A stretch of DNA of 64,000 nt. Source: Flammeovirga agarivorans (GTDB lineage: Bacteria > Bacteroidota > Bacteroidia > Cytophagales > Flammeovirgaceae). Location: contig NZ_JABAIL010000003.1 in NCBI RefSeq assembly GCF_012641475.1, forward strand, positions 434,001 to 498,000, read 5' to 3'. The position numbers were made by a program, and so were the translations under genes. Below, in pieces: positions 27,672-34,750 of the stretch (positions are counted from its first letter, which is position 1; the number at the start of each line of letters is the position of its first letter). The notes under the pieces are model-generated. The model was not told the DNA's origin. It saw only the letters and a program-made list of their open reading frames with translations, and made no database searches.

Positions 27672-27705
27672 AAAAATAGCCCTAACTTCTAATTAGGGCT
27701 ATTCA
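27672..27705 (-). terminator. Minus-strand terminator of a decayed gene
   Basis: AATAGCCCTAA (27676-27686) pairs with TTAGGGCTATT (27693-27703). The T run is on the minus-strand side (ATTTTTACG), downstream of the minus-strand gene remnant. Confidence 0.6.
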
Positions 27706-27709
27706 ATAC

Positions 27710-27832
27710 TCATTTTGACAATAACCAGTCAAGTAGCTTTTTCAACTGAAACGAAAACTTCGTATCAAATGTCTCTTCTTTTGTACCTTTCGCATCTTCT
27801 TTCTTACTGTAAGAAATCGAAAAATGAATCAT
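27710..27832 (-). pseudogene. C-terminal remnant of a minus-strand gene
   Basis: Forty codons read MIHFSISYSKKEDAKGTKEE and end FQLKKLLDWLLSK before a stop and a terminator. A neighbouring frame upstream carries on plausibly (NPSANFTNVFQPKPNKS), implying a frameshift. It looks like the tail of a larger, lost protein; short tails of this kind are common for RHS/polymorphic-toxin proteins, but no family is assigned. Confidence 0.35.
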
Positions 27833-28134
27833 ACGCTTTTATTGGGTTTTGGTTGAAAAACGTTAGTAAAATTAGCAGATGGATTTTTGTTGTAAGGTGT
27901 TGACTTTCAAGTATTTTTTTGCATGTATAAAGAGGGAATTATTCACAACCTTCAATTGTGTGCTGTATAGCGTGTTACGAATAAAAATTTTATTATAGAG
28001 TATTGGTCATAAAATCCAAAACTTGTCATTTTTAGGTGAGAATTTTAGAAATTTTCAAGTAGTTACAAGTAAGTGTTTAGGACAAGGAGTTAACTTCCTT
28101 ACCTGAGAAGAATATTAATAGTGGTAGCGATTCT

Positions 28135-28296
28135 CACTGTTCTTAATGTTAAGCACTTGCGTTGTTTCAAACTATAAAATGGATGAAATACGAATTTCTT
28201 AATTAAATATGCATATTATTTGTGTATTGTTATAAGTCCCAGACTTAAACATTAGTTAGTTCTTAGTGACGACTTTCGTCTTAACAATAAGAACTG
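28135..28296 (+). repeat. Array repeat, long form (copy 1)
   Basis: A complete A-spacer-B-C copy. The A hairpin starts CACTGTTCTTAATGTTAAG; the spacer has ATGGATGAAATACGAATTTC; B is TTATAAGTCCCAGACTTAAA; C is GTTCTTAGTG...AATAAGAAC. The right end lies 13 bases before the start codon of the next ORF. Confidence 0.8.
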
Positions 28297-28309
28297 CAAA
28301 AGAGAAGTA

Positions 28310-28684
28310 ATGAAAAAAATACAAACTTTTATATTACTGACACTACTATTATATGGAATAGTGTCAGTCATAAAAACTGAAATAATGATGAGTAATTCTT
28401 CAATTAGATATTCAATTGGTAGTATTGAAGAGATAAATTTACCTCATATTAAATATTCTTATTCATATCAAAATAAAATATTCTCAAGTGTTGTAAGGAA
28501 ATATAAGAACGATATCCATTTGAATGATAAGTTTATTATCAAAATCTATGTAGATGACCCTTCTGTATCAGATATATATTTAGGTGAAAAGATAAGTCAA
28601 GATAAAATAATTAATATACCATCTGAAGGCTGGAAAGAGATCCCCTCTTTTTTTTCAAAGAAAAAAAATCTTGACTTTATCTAA
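28310..28684 (+). CDS. Small membrane-anchored protein, unknown function (array cassette 1)
   Basis: A 124-aa protein with one N-terminal hydrophobic segment (residues 4-22), then a beta-rich domain with IKYSYSYQNKIFSSVVRKY and KFIIKIYVDDPSVSDIYLGE. The overall pattern recalls small DUF3592-like proteins. The preceding frame ends with TAA overlapping this ATG (TAATG), and the gene ends six bases before the next repeat, so the cassette is tightly packed. Role unknown; a small membrane-anchored protein in such an array would fit an immunity protein. Confidence 0.5.
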   Translation: MKKIQTFILLTLLLYGIVSVIKTEIMMSNSSIRYSIGSIEEINLPHIKYSYSYQNKIFSSVVRKYKNDIHLNDKFIIKIYVDDPSVSDIYLGEKISQDKIINIPSEGWKEIPSFFSKKKNLDFI

Positions 28685-28689
28685 AACAC

Positions 28690-28765
28690 CCACTGTTCGT
28701 AATGTTAAGCGCAAGCGTCATTACGAACTATAATGTTGTTTAAGTTTCCGAACTTAAAACAACAA
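28690..28765 (+). repeat. Array repeat, short form (copy 2)
   Basis: The A hairpin has perfect arms GTTCGTAATG / CATTACGAAC and is followed by a second hairpin GTTGTTTAAGTTTCCGAACTT...AACAAC. The long spacer and the C module are missing. Confidence 0.8.
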
Positions 28766-28849
28766 AACTCTATTTCAAGTACAACTGGCGATTTTAATGT
28801 AAATACATACAATATTGGAATAGATATTGGTAAAATGTTGGACTCCTAA
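28766..28849 (+). pseudogene. C-terminal gene scrap after repeat copy 2
   Basis: The open frame leaving the repeat reads SISSTTGDFNVNTYN and IGIDIGKMLDS before a TAA. It has no start codon and looks like the tail of a larger protein fused to the repeat. Its composition resembles C-termini of RHS-type toxins, but this is a visual impression only. Confidence 0.35.
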
Positions 28850-28881
28850 AAAATTTGAATCACCTATTAATCTAAATTATA

Positions 28882-29097
28882 ATGAAGGAAAAACAGAGTA
28901 AATTTGATATTGTTCTTGTTGTAATAATTATTGTTTTGGCAATAAGTTTCACCTTTATTATCAGTCCTTATTTAGATAGAGAAAAAGAGCGAAGCTACTT
29001 CCAAACACAATTCAAAGTAGATACTTTTCCACTGTTCGTAATGTTAAGTACAAGCGTCATTTCAAACTATAAAATGGATGAAATACGAATCTTTTAA
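28882..29097 (+). CDS. Small membrane ORF truncated by a repeat (array cassette 2)
   Basis: A 71-aa ORF with one membrane segment (FDIVLVVIIIVLAISFTFII, residues 8-27) and a short charged tail. From about residue 50 the protein is encoded by the A module and spacer of repeat copy 3 (PLFVMLSTSVISNYKMDEIR), so the native C-terminus has been replaced. It may be a broken gene. Confidence 0.4.
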   Translation: MKEKQSKFDIVLVVIIIVLAISFTFIISPYLDREKERSYFQTQFKVDTFPLFVMLSTSVISNYKMDEIRIF

Positions 29098-29191
29098 ATA
29101 AATATGCATATTATTTGTGTGTTGTTATAAGTCACAGACTTATACCTTAGTTAGTTCTTAGTGACGACTTTCGTCTTAACACTAAGAACAG
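29029..29191 (+). repeat. Array repeat, long form (copy 3)
   Basis: A complete copy: CCACTGTTCGTAATGTTAAG at the left, spacer ATGGATGAAATACGAATC, B hairpin TTATAAGTCACAGACTTATA and C hairpin GTTCTTAGTG...CACTAAGAAC at the right. Confidence 0.8.
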
Positions 29192-29210
29192 GGTTGAGAT
29201 CTATTATAAA

Positions 29211-29903
29211 ATGAAGATAATTACACCTTTAATTAAAATTTTACATTTAAAATCATATTTAAAATATATCAATTTTATTTATAAAGCTGATCTTTTAATT
29301 CAAAAGAAAGAATTTAATGAAGCAATAAGGTTATGTGAGCAAGTAGAAGTCTATTTACCAAAACTAGAAAATGTATATGGAAAAGAAGCTCTTTATGAGT
29401 TATATTACATAAAAGGCTGTGCATTTATGTATTTATCTGATTATGATAGTGGTATTTGTTATTTGACAAAATCTTTACTTTATAAGGAATCAAATAAACA
29501 AGCTTTAGATTATTTAGGTTTAATGTATCTTGATAAAGATAGATTTAAATCAAGAAATTACTTTTTAGATTCATTAAAAATTAATGATAAAGACTATAGA
29601 ACTTACTTTAATTTAGGTCTTTTAGAATCGACAGAGAAAAATTATGATGAGGCAATAATCAATCTAAAAAAATCCATTAACTTAAATAAAGAACATATGG
29701 CATCTTATTATAAGTTAGGGACAGTGTATTTTATGCAAAATGATTTAGTTAATGCCCAAAAGTATATTTCTAAACTTGTCGATAAATATGGCTTTCAATT
29801 TTATAAAAATATCCAACAAAAAGATTTTTTAGAAAATAAAAATTTATTGGGTAGCAAAAAATCTGAGTTCATTAGATGGATTAAATACGAATTTTTTAAA
29901 TAA
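29211..29903 (+). CDS. TPR-repeat protein (array cassette 3)
   Basis: A 230-aa protein with tetratricopeptide-type helical repeats: FNEAIRLCEQVE, LYYIKGCAFMYLSDYDSGIC, ALDYLGLMYLDKDRF, TYFNLGLLESTEKNYDEAI and ASYYKLGTVYFMQNDLVNAQ. TPR proteins bind other proteins. The last codons (RWIKYEFFK) fall in a diverged copy of the repeat spacer, so the 3' end was probably reshaped by repeat insertion. The ATG overlaps the stop of an upstream frame (ATGA). No enzymatic domain is seen. Confidence 0.65.
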   Translation: MKIITPLIKILHLKSYLKYINFIYKADLLIQKKEFNEAIRLCEQVEVYLPKLENVYGKEALYELYYIKGCAFMYLSDYDSGICYLTKSLLYKESNKQALDYLGLMYLDKDRFKSRNYFLDSLKINDKDYRTYFNLGLLESTEKNYDEAIINLKKSINLNKEHMASYYKLGTVYFMQNDLVNAQKYISKLVDKYGFQFYKNIQQKDFLENKNLLGSKKSEFIRWIKYEFFK

Positions 29904-29995
29904 ATATGCCTGTTAGTTGTGTGTTGTTATAAGTCCCAGACTTATATATTAGTTAATTCTTAGTGACGACTTTCGTCTTAACACTAAAAACTGAC
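29872..29995 (+). repeat. Array repeat, long form lacking the A module (copy 4)
   Basis: Spacer (GGATTAAATACGAATTTTT), B hairpin TTATAAGTCCCAGACTTATA and C module are present. The A hairpin is absent or replaced by the coding end of the TPR gene. Confidence 0.75.
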
Positions 29996-30007
29996 TAACA
30001 TGTACTC

Positions 30008-30370
30008 CTAACGTTTATACCATGTCATCTCATCCCAACTATTGGTCCCACCTATCTTGATTGTACTATCACTAACAATCATATATTTGTTTTTTTGTTT
30101 ACCACTTGGAAGTACTTCTATTACTTTGAAACGATTATCATTTTCGTGTTTGATGTATTTATACAATACATGACCTCTTTTGTAACCATATCCTTCTGCA
30201 ACTGTACCATTAATCTGATTCAATTTACCGTAATAAACCCCACTATGATTTGATTCATATATTCTCAAACTAAATGAATCATAACCATCCACATAGTCAC
30301 CTTCTATATTTGGAGCACAAGAAAAAAAGATTAATGAGAGAAAAGTACCGATTATTGGTTTTAAGTTCAT
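30008..30370 (-). CDS. Small lipoprotein, unknown function (array cassette 4, inverted)
   Basis: This 120-aa protein has a lipoprotein signal with lipobox IFFSC (Cys18) and a small beta-rich body: IEGDYVDGYDSFSLRIYESN, GVYYGKLNQINGTVAEGYGY and MIVSDSTIKIGG. No family was recognised. It is the only full cassette ORF on the minus strand. Size and lipid anchor would fit a periplasmic immunity or inhibitor protein; that is inference. Confidence 0.5.
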   Translation of the reverse strand: MNLKPIIGTFLSLIFFSCAPNIEGDYVDGYDSFSLRIYESNHSGVYYGKLNQINGTVAEGYGYKRGHVLYKYIKHENDNRFKVIEVLPSGKQKNKYMIVSDSTIKIGGTNSWDEMTWYKR

Positions 30371-30446
30371 TAGTTCAAAAAATTTTAAAAGAAAATCTTA
30401 TATGAAGTTAGAGCTTATCTTTCTAGATTCCTATAGTTTAACCTCT

Positions 30447-30609
30447 CCACTGCTCGTAATTTTAAGTGCTAGCGTCATTTCAAACTATAAAATGGATGAA
30501 ATACGAATTTCTTAATTAAATATGCATATTATTTGTGTGTTGTTATAAGTCCCAGACTTATACATTAGTTAGTTCTTAGTGACGACTTTCGTCTTAACAC
30601 TAAGAACAG
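30447..30609 (+). repeat. Array repeat, long form (copy 5)
   Basis: Starts CCACTGCTCGTAATTTTAAG and ends CTTAACACTAAGAACAG. Spacer, B and C are nearly identical to copies 1, 3 and 7. Confidence 0.8.
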
Positions 30610-30695
30610 ACTCAGTAAGTCCTGGCTACGGTAAAAGTCCCTACAAAGGTAAAGACTTTAATGGTAATGAAGGAAAATCAGAAAAGATAGACTAA
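30609..30695 (+). pseudogene. C-terminal gene scrap after repeat copy 5
   Basis: Twenty-eight codons leave the repeat in an open frame, DSVSPGYGKSPYKGKDFNGN and then EGKSEKID, and stop nine bases before the next ATG. There is no start codon. It looks like the tail of a lost upstream protein, as with the scrap after copy 2. Confidence 0.4.
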
Positions 30696-30704
30696 CAAAA
30701 AAAT

Positions 30705-31115
30705 ATGAGAAAAATATTGAAAATTATATTTTATTCAATTCCTTTTTTATACGTGGGGGTATTTGGACCTTATGGAGGGGCTGAAGAAATGCGTAATTCT
30801 ATTCAATTAAATTTTAAAAAAACACAACAATTAAAAGTTGAAGAAATAGTAAATAATGATAGAGGATGGCTTACATTTAATAGTGAATCAAATTCATATC
30901 TTATTTATTTAAATCATGATAGTAGAAATATAATCCAAGAAGGTGATTCTATTATTCATTTTGCAGGTTTAGATAGTCTTTATCATAAAACTAAAGAAGT
31001 TGAAGTTATACCAAATGAAATTATATACTATGATCCTACATCTTGGTTACATGAATTATTAGGAGATACTTTAGATATTGAAGGTAGATATGGTAAAAAG
31101 CCGGGGAGGCAATAA
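30705..31115 (+). CDS. Small membrane-anchored protein, unknown function (array cassette 5)
   Basis: A 136-aa protein with an N-terminal hydrophobic segment (IFYSIPFLYVGVFG), followed by a soluble domain with KTQQLKVEEIVNNDRGWLTF and DSRNIIQEGDSIIHFAGLDS. No family recognised. It directly follows a toxin-tail-like scrap and is followed within 10 bases by repeat copy 6, so one ORF per repeat interval is kept. Confidence 0.5.
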   Translation: MRKILKIIFYSIPFLYVGVFGPYGGAEEMRNSIQLNFKKTQQLKVEEIVNNDRGWLTFNSESNSYLIYLNHDSRNIIQEGDSIIHFAGLDSLYHKTKEVEVIPNEIIYYDPTSWLHELLGDTLDIEGRYGKKPGRQ

Positions 31116-31124
31116 TAATCCTCA

Positions 31125-31268
31125 ACTGATCGTAATGTTATACACTAGCATAATTTCAAACTTTAAATTGATGAAATACGAATTTTTTAAATAAATACGT
31201 CTATTAATTGTGTATTGTTATACGAATAATAGTTCATAATGACAATTTTCGTCTTAACACTAAGAATT
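31125..31268 (+). repeat. Array repeat, diverged long form (copy 6)
   Basis: ACTGATCGTAATGTTATACA opens a decayed A module; the B hairpin is largely lost; the C module keeps TTTTCGTCTTAACACTAAGAA. It is the most diverged long copy. Confidence 0.65.
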
Positions 31269-31275
31269 AGAATTT

Positions 31276-31773
31276 ATGAGAAATATTATCTTCCAAAGAA
31301 GAAAAATAAATATATTTTATGAAGTAATTTATTCAAATATTATACTGATAATTTACTTTGGTGTATTATTAGTAATTTCGTTATTAAAGTTTGCTTTATT
31401 TTTTGTATTTGTATTTCTAGTTGCCATTAGTTTTGCCATATATAGATCATTTATGTATCATAAAAACTATATTTTATCATTAGATTATGAAGAGGATAAA
31501 TTTCATATTTTATATCAGAAAATAGGTAGTATAAATCGTCTTATCGTAGAAAAAAATGAGTTAAATATTTTTTTGTATAAGCGTTCTGGAAGGGGGGTGA
31601 AATATGCCTATATCAAAATGGTTTATTTAGATCAAACCTTTTTCTTGTTAGAAGATTCAGTGGAATTGAAGATAAATGAGTTGTTAGAACTCTTTATCCA
31701 ATTAAAAGATTTAAAGAGTGAAAAAATAAATATAGGTGAACAAAATATCATTAAATCTTATCGGAACACCTAG
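31276..31773 (+). CDS. Two-pass membrane protein, unknown function (array cassette 6)
   Basis: A 165-aa protein with two adjacent hydrophobic segments (about residues 18-36 and 38-58) forming a hairpin, then a cytoplasmic domain with YILSLDYEEDKFHILYQKIG and FLYKRSGRGVKYAYIKMVY. The architecture resembles PH-like or YcxB-like small membrane proteins, without a firm match. It starts about eight bases after repeat copy 6 and ends 11 bases before copy 7. Confidence 0.5.
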   Translation: MRNIIFQRRKINIFYEVIYSNIILIIYFGVLLVISLLKFALFFVFVFLVAISFAIYRSFMYHKNYILSLDYEEDKFHILYQKIGSINRLIVEKNELNIFLYKRSGRGVKYAYIKMVYLDQTFFLLEDSVELKINELLELFIQLKDLKSEKINIGEQNIIKSYRNT

Positions 31774-31784
31774 GATACTTCTCT

Positions 31785-31947
31785 CCACTGTTCGTAATGT
31801 TAAGTGCTAGCGTCATTTCGAACTATAAAATGGATGAAATACAAATTTCATAATTAAATATGCATATTATTTGTGTATTGTTATAAGTCCCAGACTTATA
31901 CATTAGTTAATTCTTAGTGACGACATTCGTCTTTACACTAAGAACAG
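31785..31947 (+). repeat. Array repeat, long form (copy 7)
   Basis: A complete copy beginning CCACTGTTCGTAATGTTAAG and ending CTTTACACTAAGAACAG. The spacer, B and C modules match copies 1, 3 and 5. Confidence 0.8.
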
Positions 31948-32002
31948 GTTTGAGGAAGATCGTTTTATGAAAATTATATAAACCCACATTTATATAAATA
32001 AT

Positions 32003-32344
32003 ATGCATTATATAGCGTTCAGAATTTATTCATTTATTAAGAAATATCAAAGACAACCACAACCGGAATTAGCGAATAAAATATTCTTAGGTACTGTGCC
32101 ATTGTCAGTATTAATTTGGTTTAACTTACTCACTTTACAATCTCTGATATCCAAGTATTATGTTAAAGTACCTATTTTTAAAATAGAGTATGTATTTTTC
32201 GCTTGGCTTTCATTAAATCTAGTAATCTATTTTTTTATTGTAAATAGGAGAGATTTTTTGACTAGATATAAAAAAGACTTTAAGGGTGGTATCGTTGTCG
32301 TTTTATACATAATATTCACATTGATTATGCTGGTTGTTTCCTAA
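32003..32344 (+). CDS. Small multi-pass membrane protein (array cassette 7)
   Basis: A 113-aa protein with three predicted membrane segments (about residues 29-48, 58-77 and 93-112; VPLSVLIWFNLLTL, YVFFAWLSLNLVIYFFIV, IVVVLYIIFTLIMLVV). No family recognised. Small multi-pass proteins of this size often serve as immunity to pore-forming toxins; here that is inference from position. Its stop is seven bases before repeat copy 8. Confidence 0.5.
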   Translation: MHYIAFRIYSFIKKYQRQPQPELANKIFLGTVPLSVLIWFNLLTLQSLISKYYVKVPIFKIEYVFFAWLSLNLVIYFFIVNRRDFLTRYKKDFKGGIVVVLYIIFTLIMLVVS

Positions 32345-32351
32345 CCTTCTC

Positions 32352-32430
32352 CCACTGTTCGTAATGTTAAGCGCAAGCGTCATTACGAACTACTATATTG
32401 TATAAGTTTTCAACTTATAACTAATACAAT
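32352..32430 (+). repeat. Array repeat, short form (copy 8)
   Basis: A hairpin with perfect GTTCGTAATG / CATTACGAAC arms and a second hairpin ATTGTATAAGTTTTCAACTT...AATACAAT. The layout is the same as copy 2. Confidence 0.8.
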
Positions 32431-32441
32431 CTCAGCACTCC

Positions 32442-32596
32442 CTTATTGGCCTGATAAGTTTCATTCGTTATCGTTTCTACTATCATCTGATAAACATCTT
32501 CTCGAATAATATCCACTTTTGCATTGAAAGTAACTTGCCCAGTTATTAGATTACTTTTTAGAGTATGAATTCAACTTTTCGAGCCCTTCAATTCTT
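32442..32596 (-). pseudogene. Duplicated fragment of the amine oxidase gene
   Basis: TATTGGCCTGATAAGTTTCA and the next ~130 bases closely match 34101-34254 inside the flavin amine oxidase gene, in the same order and almost without gaps, but with many substitutions and stop-creating changes. It lacks the rest of the gene. The fragment begins about a dozen bases after repeat copy 8. Confidence 0.8.
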
Positions 32597-32736
32597 TAGG
32601 ACATTTAACTGTACTTCCTATTCATAAACAATATTTCCCACCAGTGTTTCAGAATGTAAATTAACGACACACAATTGTACTCTTGACGTTTGCTTAACTA
32701 TAACATTTAATCATTCAATCTGAACACTATATTATC
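32597..32736. other. Upstream region of the 209-aa lipoprotein gene
   Basis: No ORF is seen. It follows the amine oxidase fragment and should contain the promoter for the gene at 32737. Confidence 0.35.
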
Positions 32737-33366
32737 ATGAAAAATTTATTTATCTCAATCGCTTTTACTACTGTTACAATGTTAGCTTTTACTAGCTGTA
32801 ACCACGATAACGAACCACAACCCATTCATCGCACAACTCATATTCATCAACCTGTTCAAACTTATAAACATGTAGATGTTGATTCAGTTGTCACTAATGA
32901 ACATAAAGACAAAATCGTTAAAACTCGTAGAGTAATAGATGAGGCAGAAACAGTTGATTATACAACAATTAACAGCAACAAAAATAAAAATGGTTTTGTC
33001 GAAGGCGTCGGTGCTGGTATGCATCAAGACATGACAATCAAAGACAAAAACCGTAATGAAGTTACACCAATCACTGATAGTGATGTTTTGCTTGACCAAG
33101 AAGGTGTAGGTGAAGGATTACATGAAGAGGTAAACTATAATATTACGTATGCTGATCGTGTTAATGAGGTCATGTTTAAAGCATTGATCCTAGACAAAGC
33201 ACAAATGGCTAATGTGTTCTACACAACAACAGAACATGGCAAGGTCAATATCACAATTAATTATTCAGATGGTACTACTGAGCAAGAAAATGATGTGAAA
33301 CATTATGAGTATGCTGGTTATACTGACTTCGAAGTTAAAGGTGAATTCTATCGCGTAAACAACTAA
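32737..33366 (+). CDS. Lipoprotein of unknown function, 209 aa
   Basis: The signal peptide has lipobox AFTSC (Cys21). The mature part starts with a His-rich stretch (HRTTHIHQPVQTYKHVDVD), followed by a Gly/Glu segment present twice in similar form (GVGAGMHQDM and GVGEGLHEEV), and ends in a strand-rich domain with YSDGTTEQENDV. No family recognised. The His-rich N-terminus might bind metal. It has its own terminator and lies at the right edge of the array. Confidence 0.55.
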   Translation: MKNLFISIAFTTVTMLAFTSCNHDNEPQPIHRTTHIHQPVQTYKHVDVDSVVTNEHKDKIVKTRRVIDEAETVDYTTINSNKNKNGFVEGVGAGMHQDMTIKDKNRNEVTPITDSDVLLDQEGVGEGLHEEVNYNITYADRVNEVMFKALILDKAQMANVFYTTTEHGKVNITINYSDGTTEQENDVKHYEYAGYTDFEVKGEFYRVNN

Positions 33367-33385
33367 ACCTAAATATTTAAGTAAG

Positions 33386-33417
33386 CGACACATTCTTTAA
33401 GGGTGTGTCGTTTTATT
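33386..33417 (+). terminator. Terminator after the 209-aa lipoprotein gene
   Basis: CGACACA (33386-33392) pairs with TGTGTCG (33404-33410), followed by TTTTATTT. Confidence 0.75.
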
Positions 33418-33463
33418 TATTATTTATCGACGACATTTAATCATGAAATTTATTCCTTCACTT

Positions 33464-33525
33464 TTGCCATGTTAAGCACTAGCATCATTACTAACTAATA
33501 TTTCGAGTAAGTTTCTAACTTATCA
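33464..33525 (+). repeat. Array repeat, degenerate short form (copy 9)
   Basis: GCCATGTTAAGCACTAGCAT and the hairpin AGTAAGTTTCTAACTTA match the A and B modules of the short form with decay. It ends at the stop codon of the amine oxidase gene. Confidence 0.55.
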
Positions 33526-34587
33526 TTTTGAATCAACTAACTTCTCAAAGCAGTTTTTTGCAGCGATAATTGCACCTTCCATATATCCTGAATATATAGG
33601 GCTAACCTCCGTTCCCCCAAAGAATAGTTTACGGTTCATATACTGATGTTGAAGTAGTAGATGCCCATTATTCTGATGAGGATATTCAAGGACTGGATTT
33701 CCATCGAGAATAAATTCGTCTGTCCAGATTTTGTCTTCGTAGAGTAAAGGTTGAGTTGCTTTCTGGCCTAAAATCTCTTCCAATTGTTGTAATACAAATT
33801 TTTTCCTTTCTTCTTGAGTATAAGCCTTGGCACCGGGATTTAAAAAACCAGTAAACCCAAACTTTGTCTTGTCGATATTAGTATGATCATACATCTCAGC
33901 AATAATTCCAGAATTACTGTAGAACATACCCGAAAAGCCATTCTCTCTCCAGAAAGGACGTTTATATTCTATCACATATTTAATTGATCCACCCATCCAA
34001 GTTTGAACAGTAGGAAAGAGAGCTGTCAATTCTTGAGGGAGACTTGGAGAAAAAGAAATCTGTGACCCCACCAATTGAGGAGGCAAACACAACACTACTT
34101 TATTGGCCTGATAAGTTTCATTCGTTACTGTTTCTACTATCAATTTATGCCCATCTTCTCGAATAGCATTCACTTTTGCATTGAGGATAACTTGCTCAGA
34201 TTTTAGTTTACTTTTTAGAGTGTGAATTAAATTTTCCGATCCCCCTTCAATTCTATAAGAAGATGCTTCATTTTGTGGTACAAAAAACTCTTGGATTGGG
34301 GAATATGGATTGGGTTGAAACAAGGATTTACCTTCTGAAAATTGTTGGAATTTCTGAATACCTAATGCTTTCAATGTAGATATGATATGGGTATGCACTC
34401 CTTGTAACCAAGTGGCTCCCAGTTCAAGAGGTGTATTATTTTTTCCTTGAAGTGTTTGCATTCTGCCTCCAATTCTTGGAGAAGCTTCTAAAATGGTAGC
34501 TTTAATATTTTTTTCTAATAGTAAACTAGCTAACATTAACCCACTTAAACCACCGCCAACAATAATAATTTCTTCGTCTTGTTTCAT
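33523..34587 (-). CDS. Flavin-containing amine oxidase
   Basis: A 354-aa FAD-dependent amine oxidoreductase. The dinucleotide-binding motif is IIIVGGGLSGLM (residues 7-18), followed by the ribose-binding acid in ATILEASPRIGGR, where RIGGR is the amine-oxidase signature. LGATWLQG follows, and the C-terminal FAD-contacting segment is FFGGTEVSPIYSGYMEGAI. It is shorter than classical monoamine oxidases but complete. Cytoplasmic; the amine substrate is unknown. An internal part of this gene has been copied to 32442-32596. Confidence 0.85.
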   Translation of the reverse strand: MKQDEEIIIVGGGLSGLMLASLLLEKNIKATILEASPRIGGRMQTLQGKNNTPLELGATWLQGVHTHIISTLKALGIQKFQQFSEGKSLFQPNPYSPIQEFFVPQNEASSYRIEGGSENLIHTLKSKLKSEQVILNAKVNAIREDGHKLIVETVTNETYQANKVVLCLPPQLVGSQISFSPSLPQELTALFPTVQTWMGGSIKYVIEYKRPFWRENGFSGMFYSNSGIIAEMYDHTNIDKTKFGFTGFLNPGAKAYTQEERKKFVLQQLEEILGQKATQPLLYEDKIWTDEFILDGNPVLEYPHQNNGHLLLQHQYMNRKLFFGGTEVSPIYSGYMEGAIIAAKNCFEKLVDSK

Positions 34588-34711
34588 TTATCTTTAAAAG
34601 CGTATTTCTTCCCAGTTGTTCTACATTTTGTGATGACGAATCTACATAGAATGTTGATCATCTTTATCTAAACTATTAAAAATTTGTATTGTTTTTCATA
34701 ATTGTTGAAAT

Positions 34712-34738
34712 AAAAAAAGCACCCCTAAATGGGATGCT
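34712..34738 (-). terminator. Terminator of the 58-aa gene
   Basis: On the minus strand AGCATCCC pairs with GGGGTGCT (one G-T pair) and is followed by seven T's. Confidence 0.8.
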
Positions 34739-34750
34739 CTATATTTTGGA

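Noticed and set aside
27715-27903. 62-aa plus-strand ORF
   Set aside because: It lies antisense to a protein-like minus-strand tail that has a proper terminator.
28135-32430. Integron attC sites
   Set aside because: The array layout is integron-like and GTTAAGC resembles GTTRRRY, but the core-site polarity (RYYYAAC at the left and GTTRRRY at the right) is not met, each end folds into its own hairpin, and no integron integrase is present in the window.
27559-33525. CRISPR array
   Set aside because: Repeats are 76-163 bp with internal hairpins and the intervals are hundreds of bases and coding; no Cas genes.
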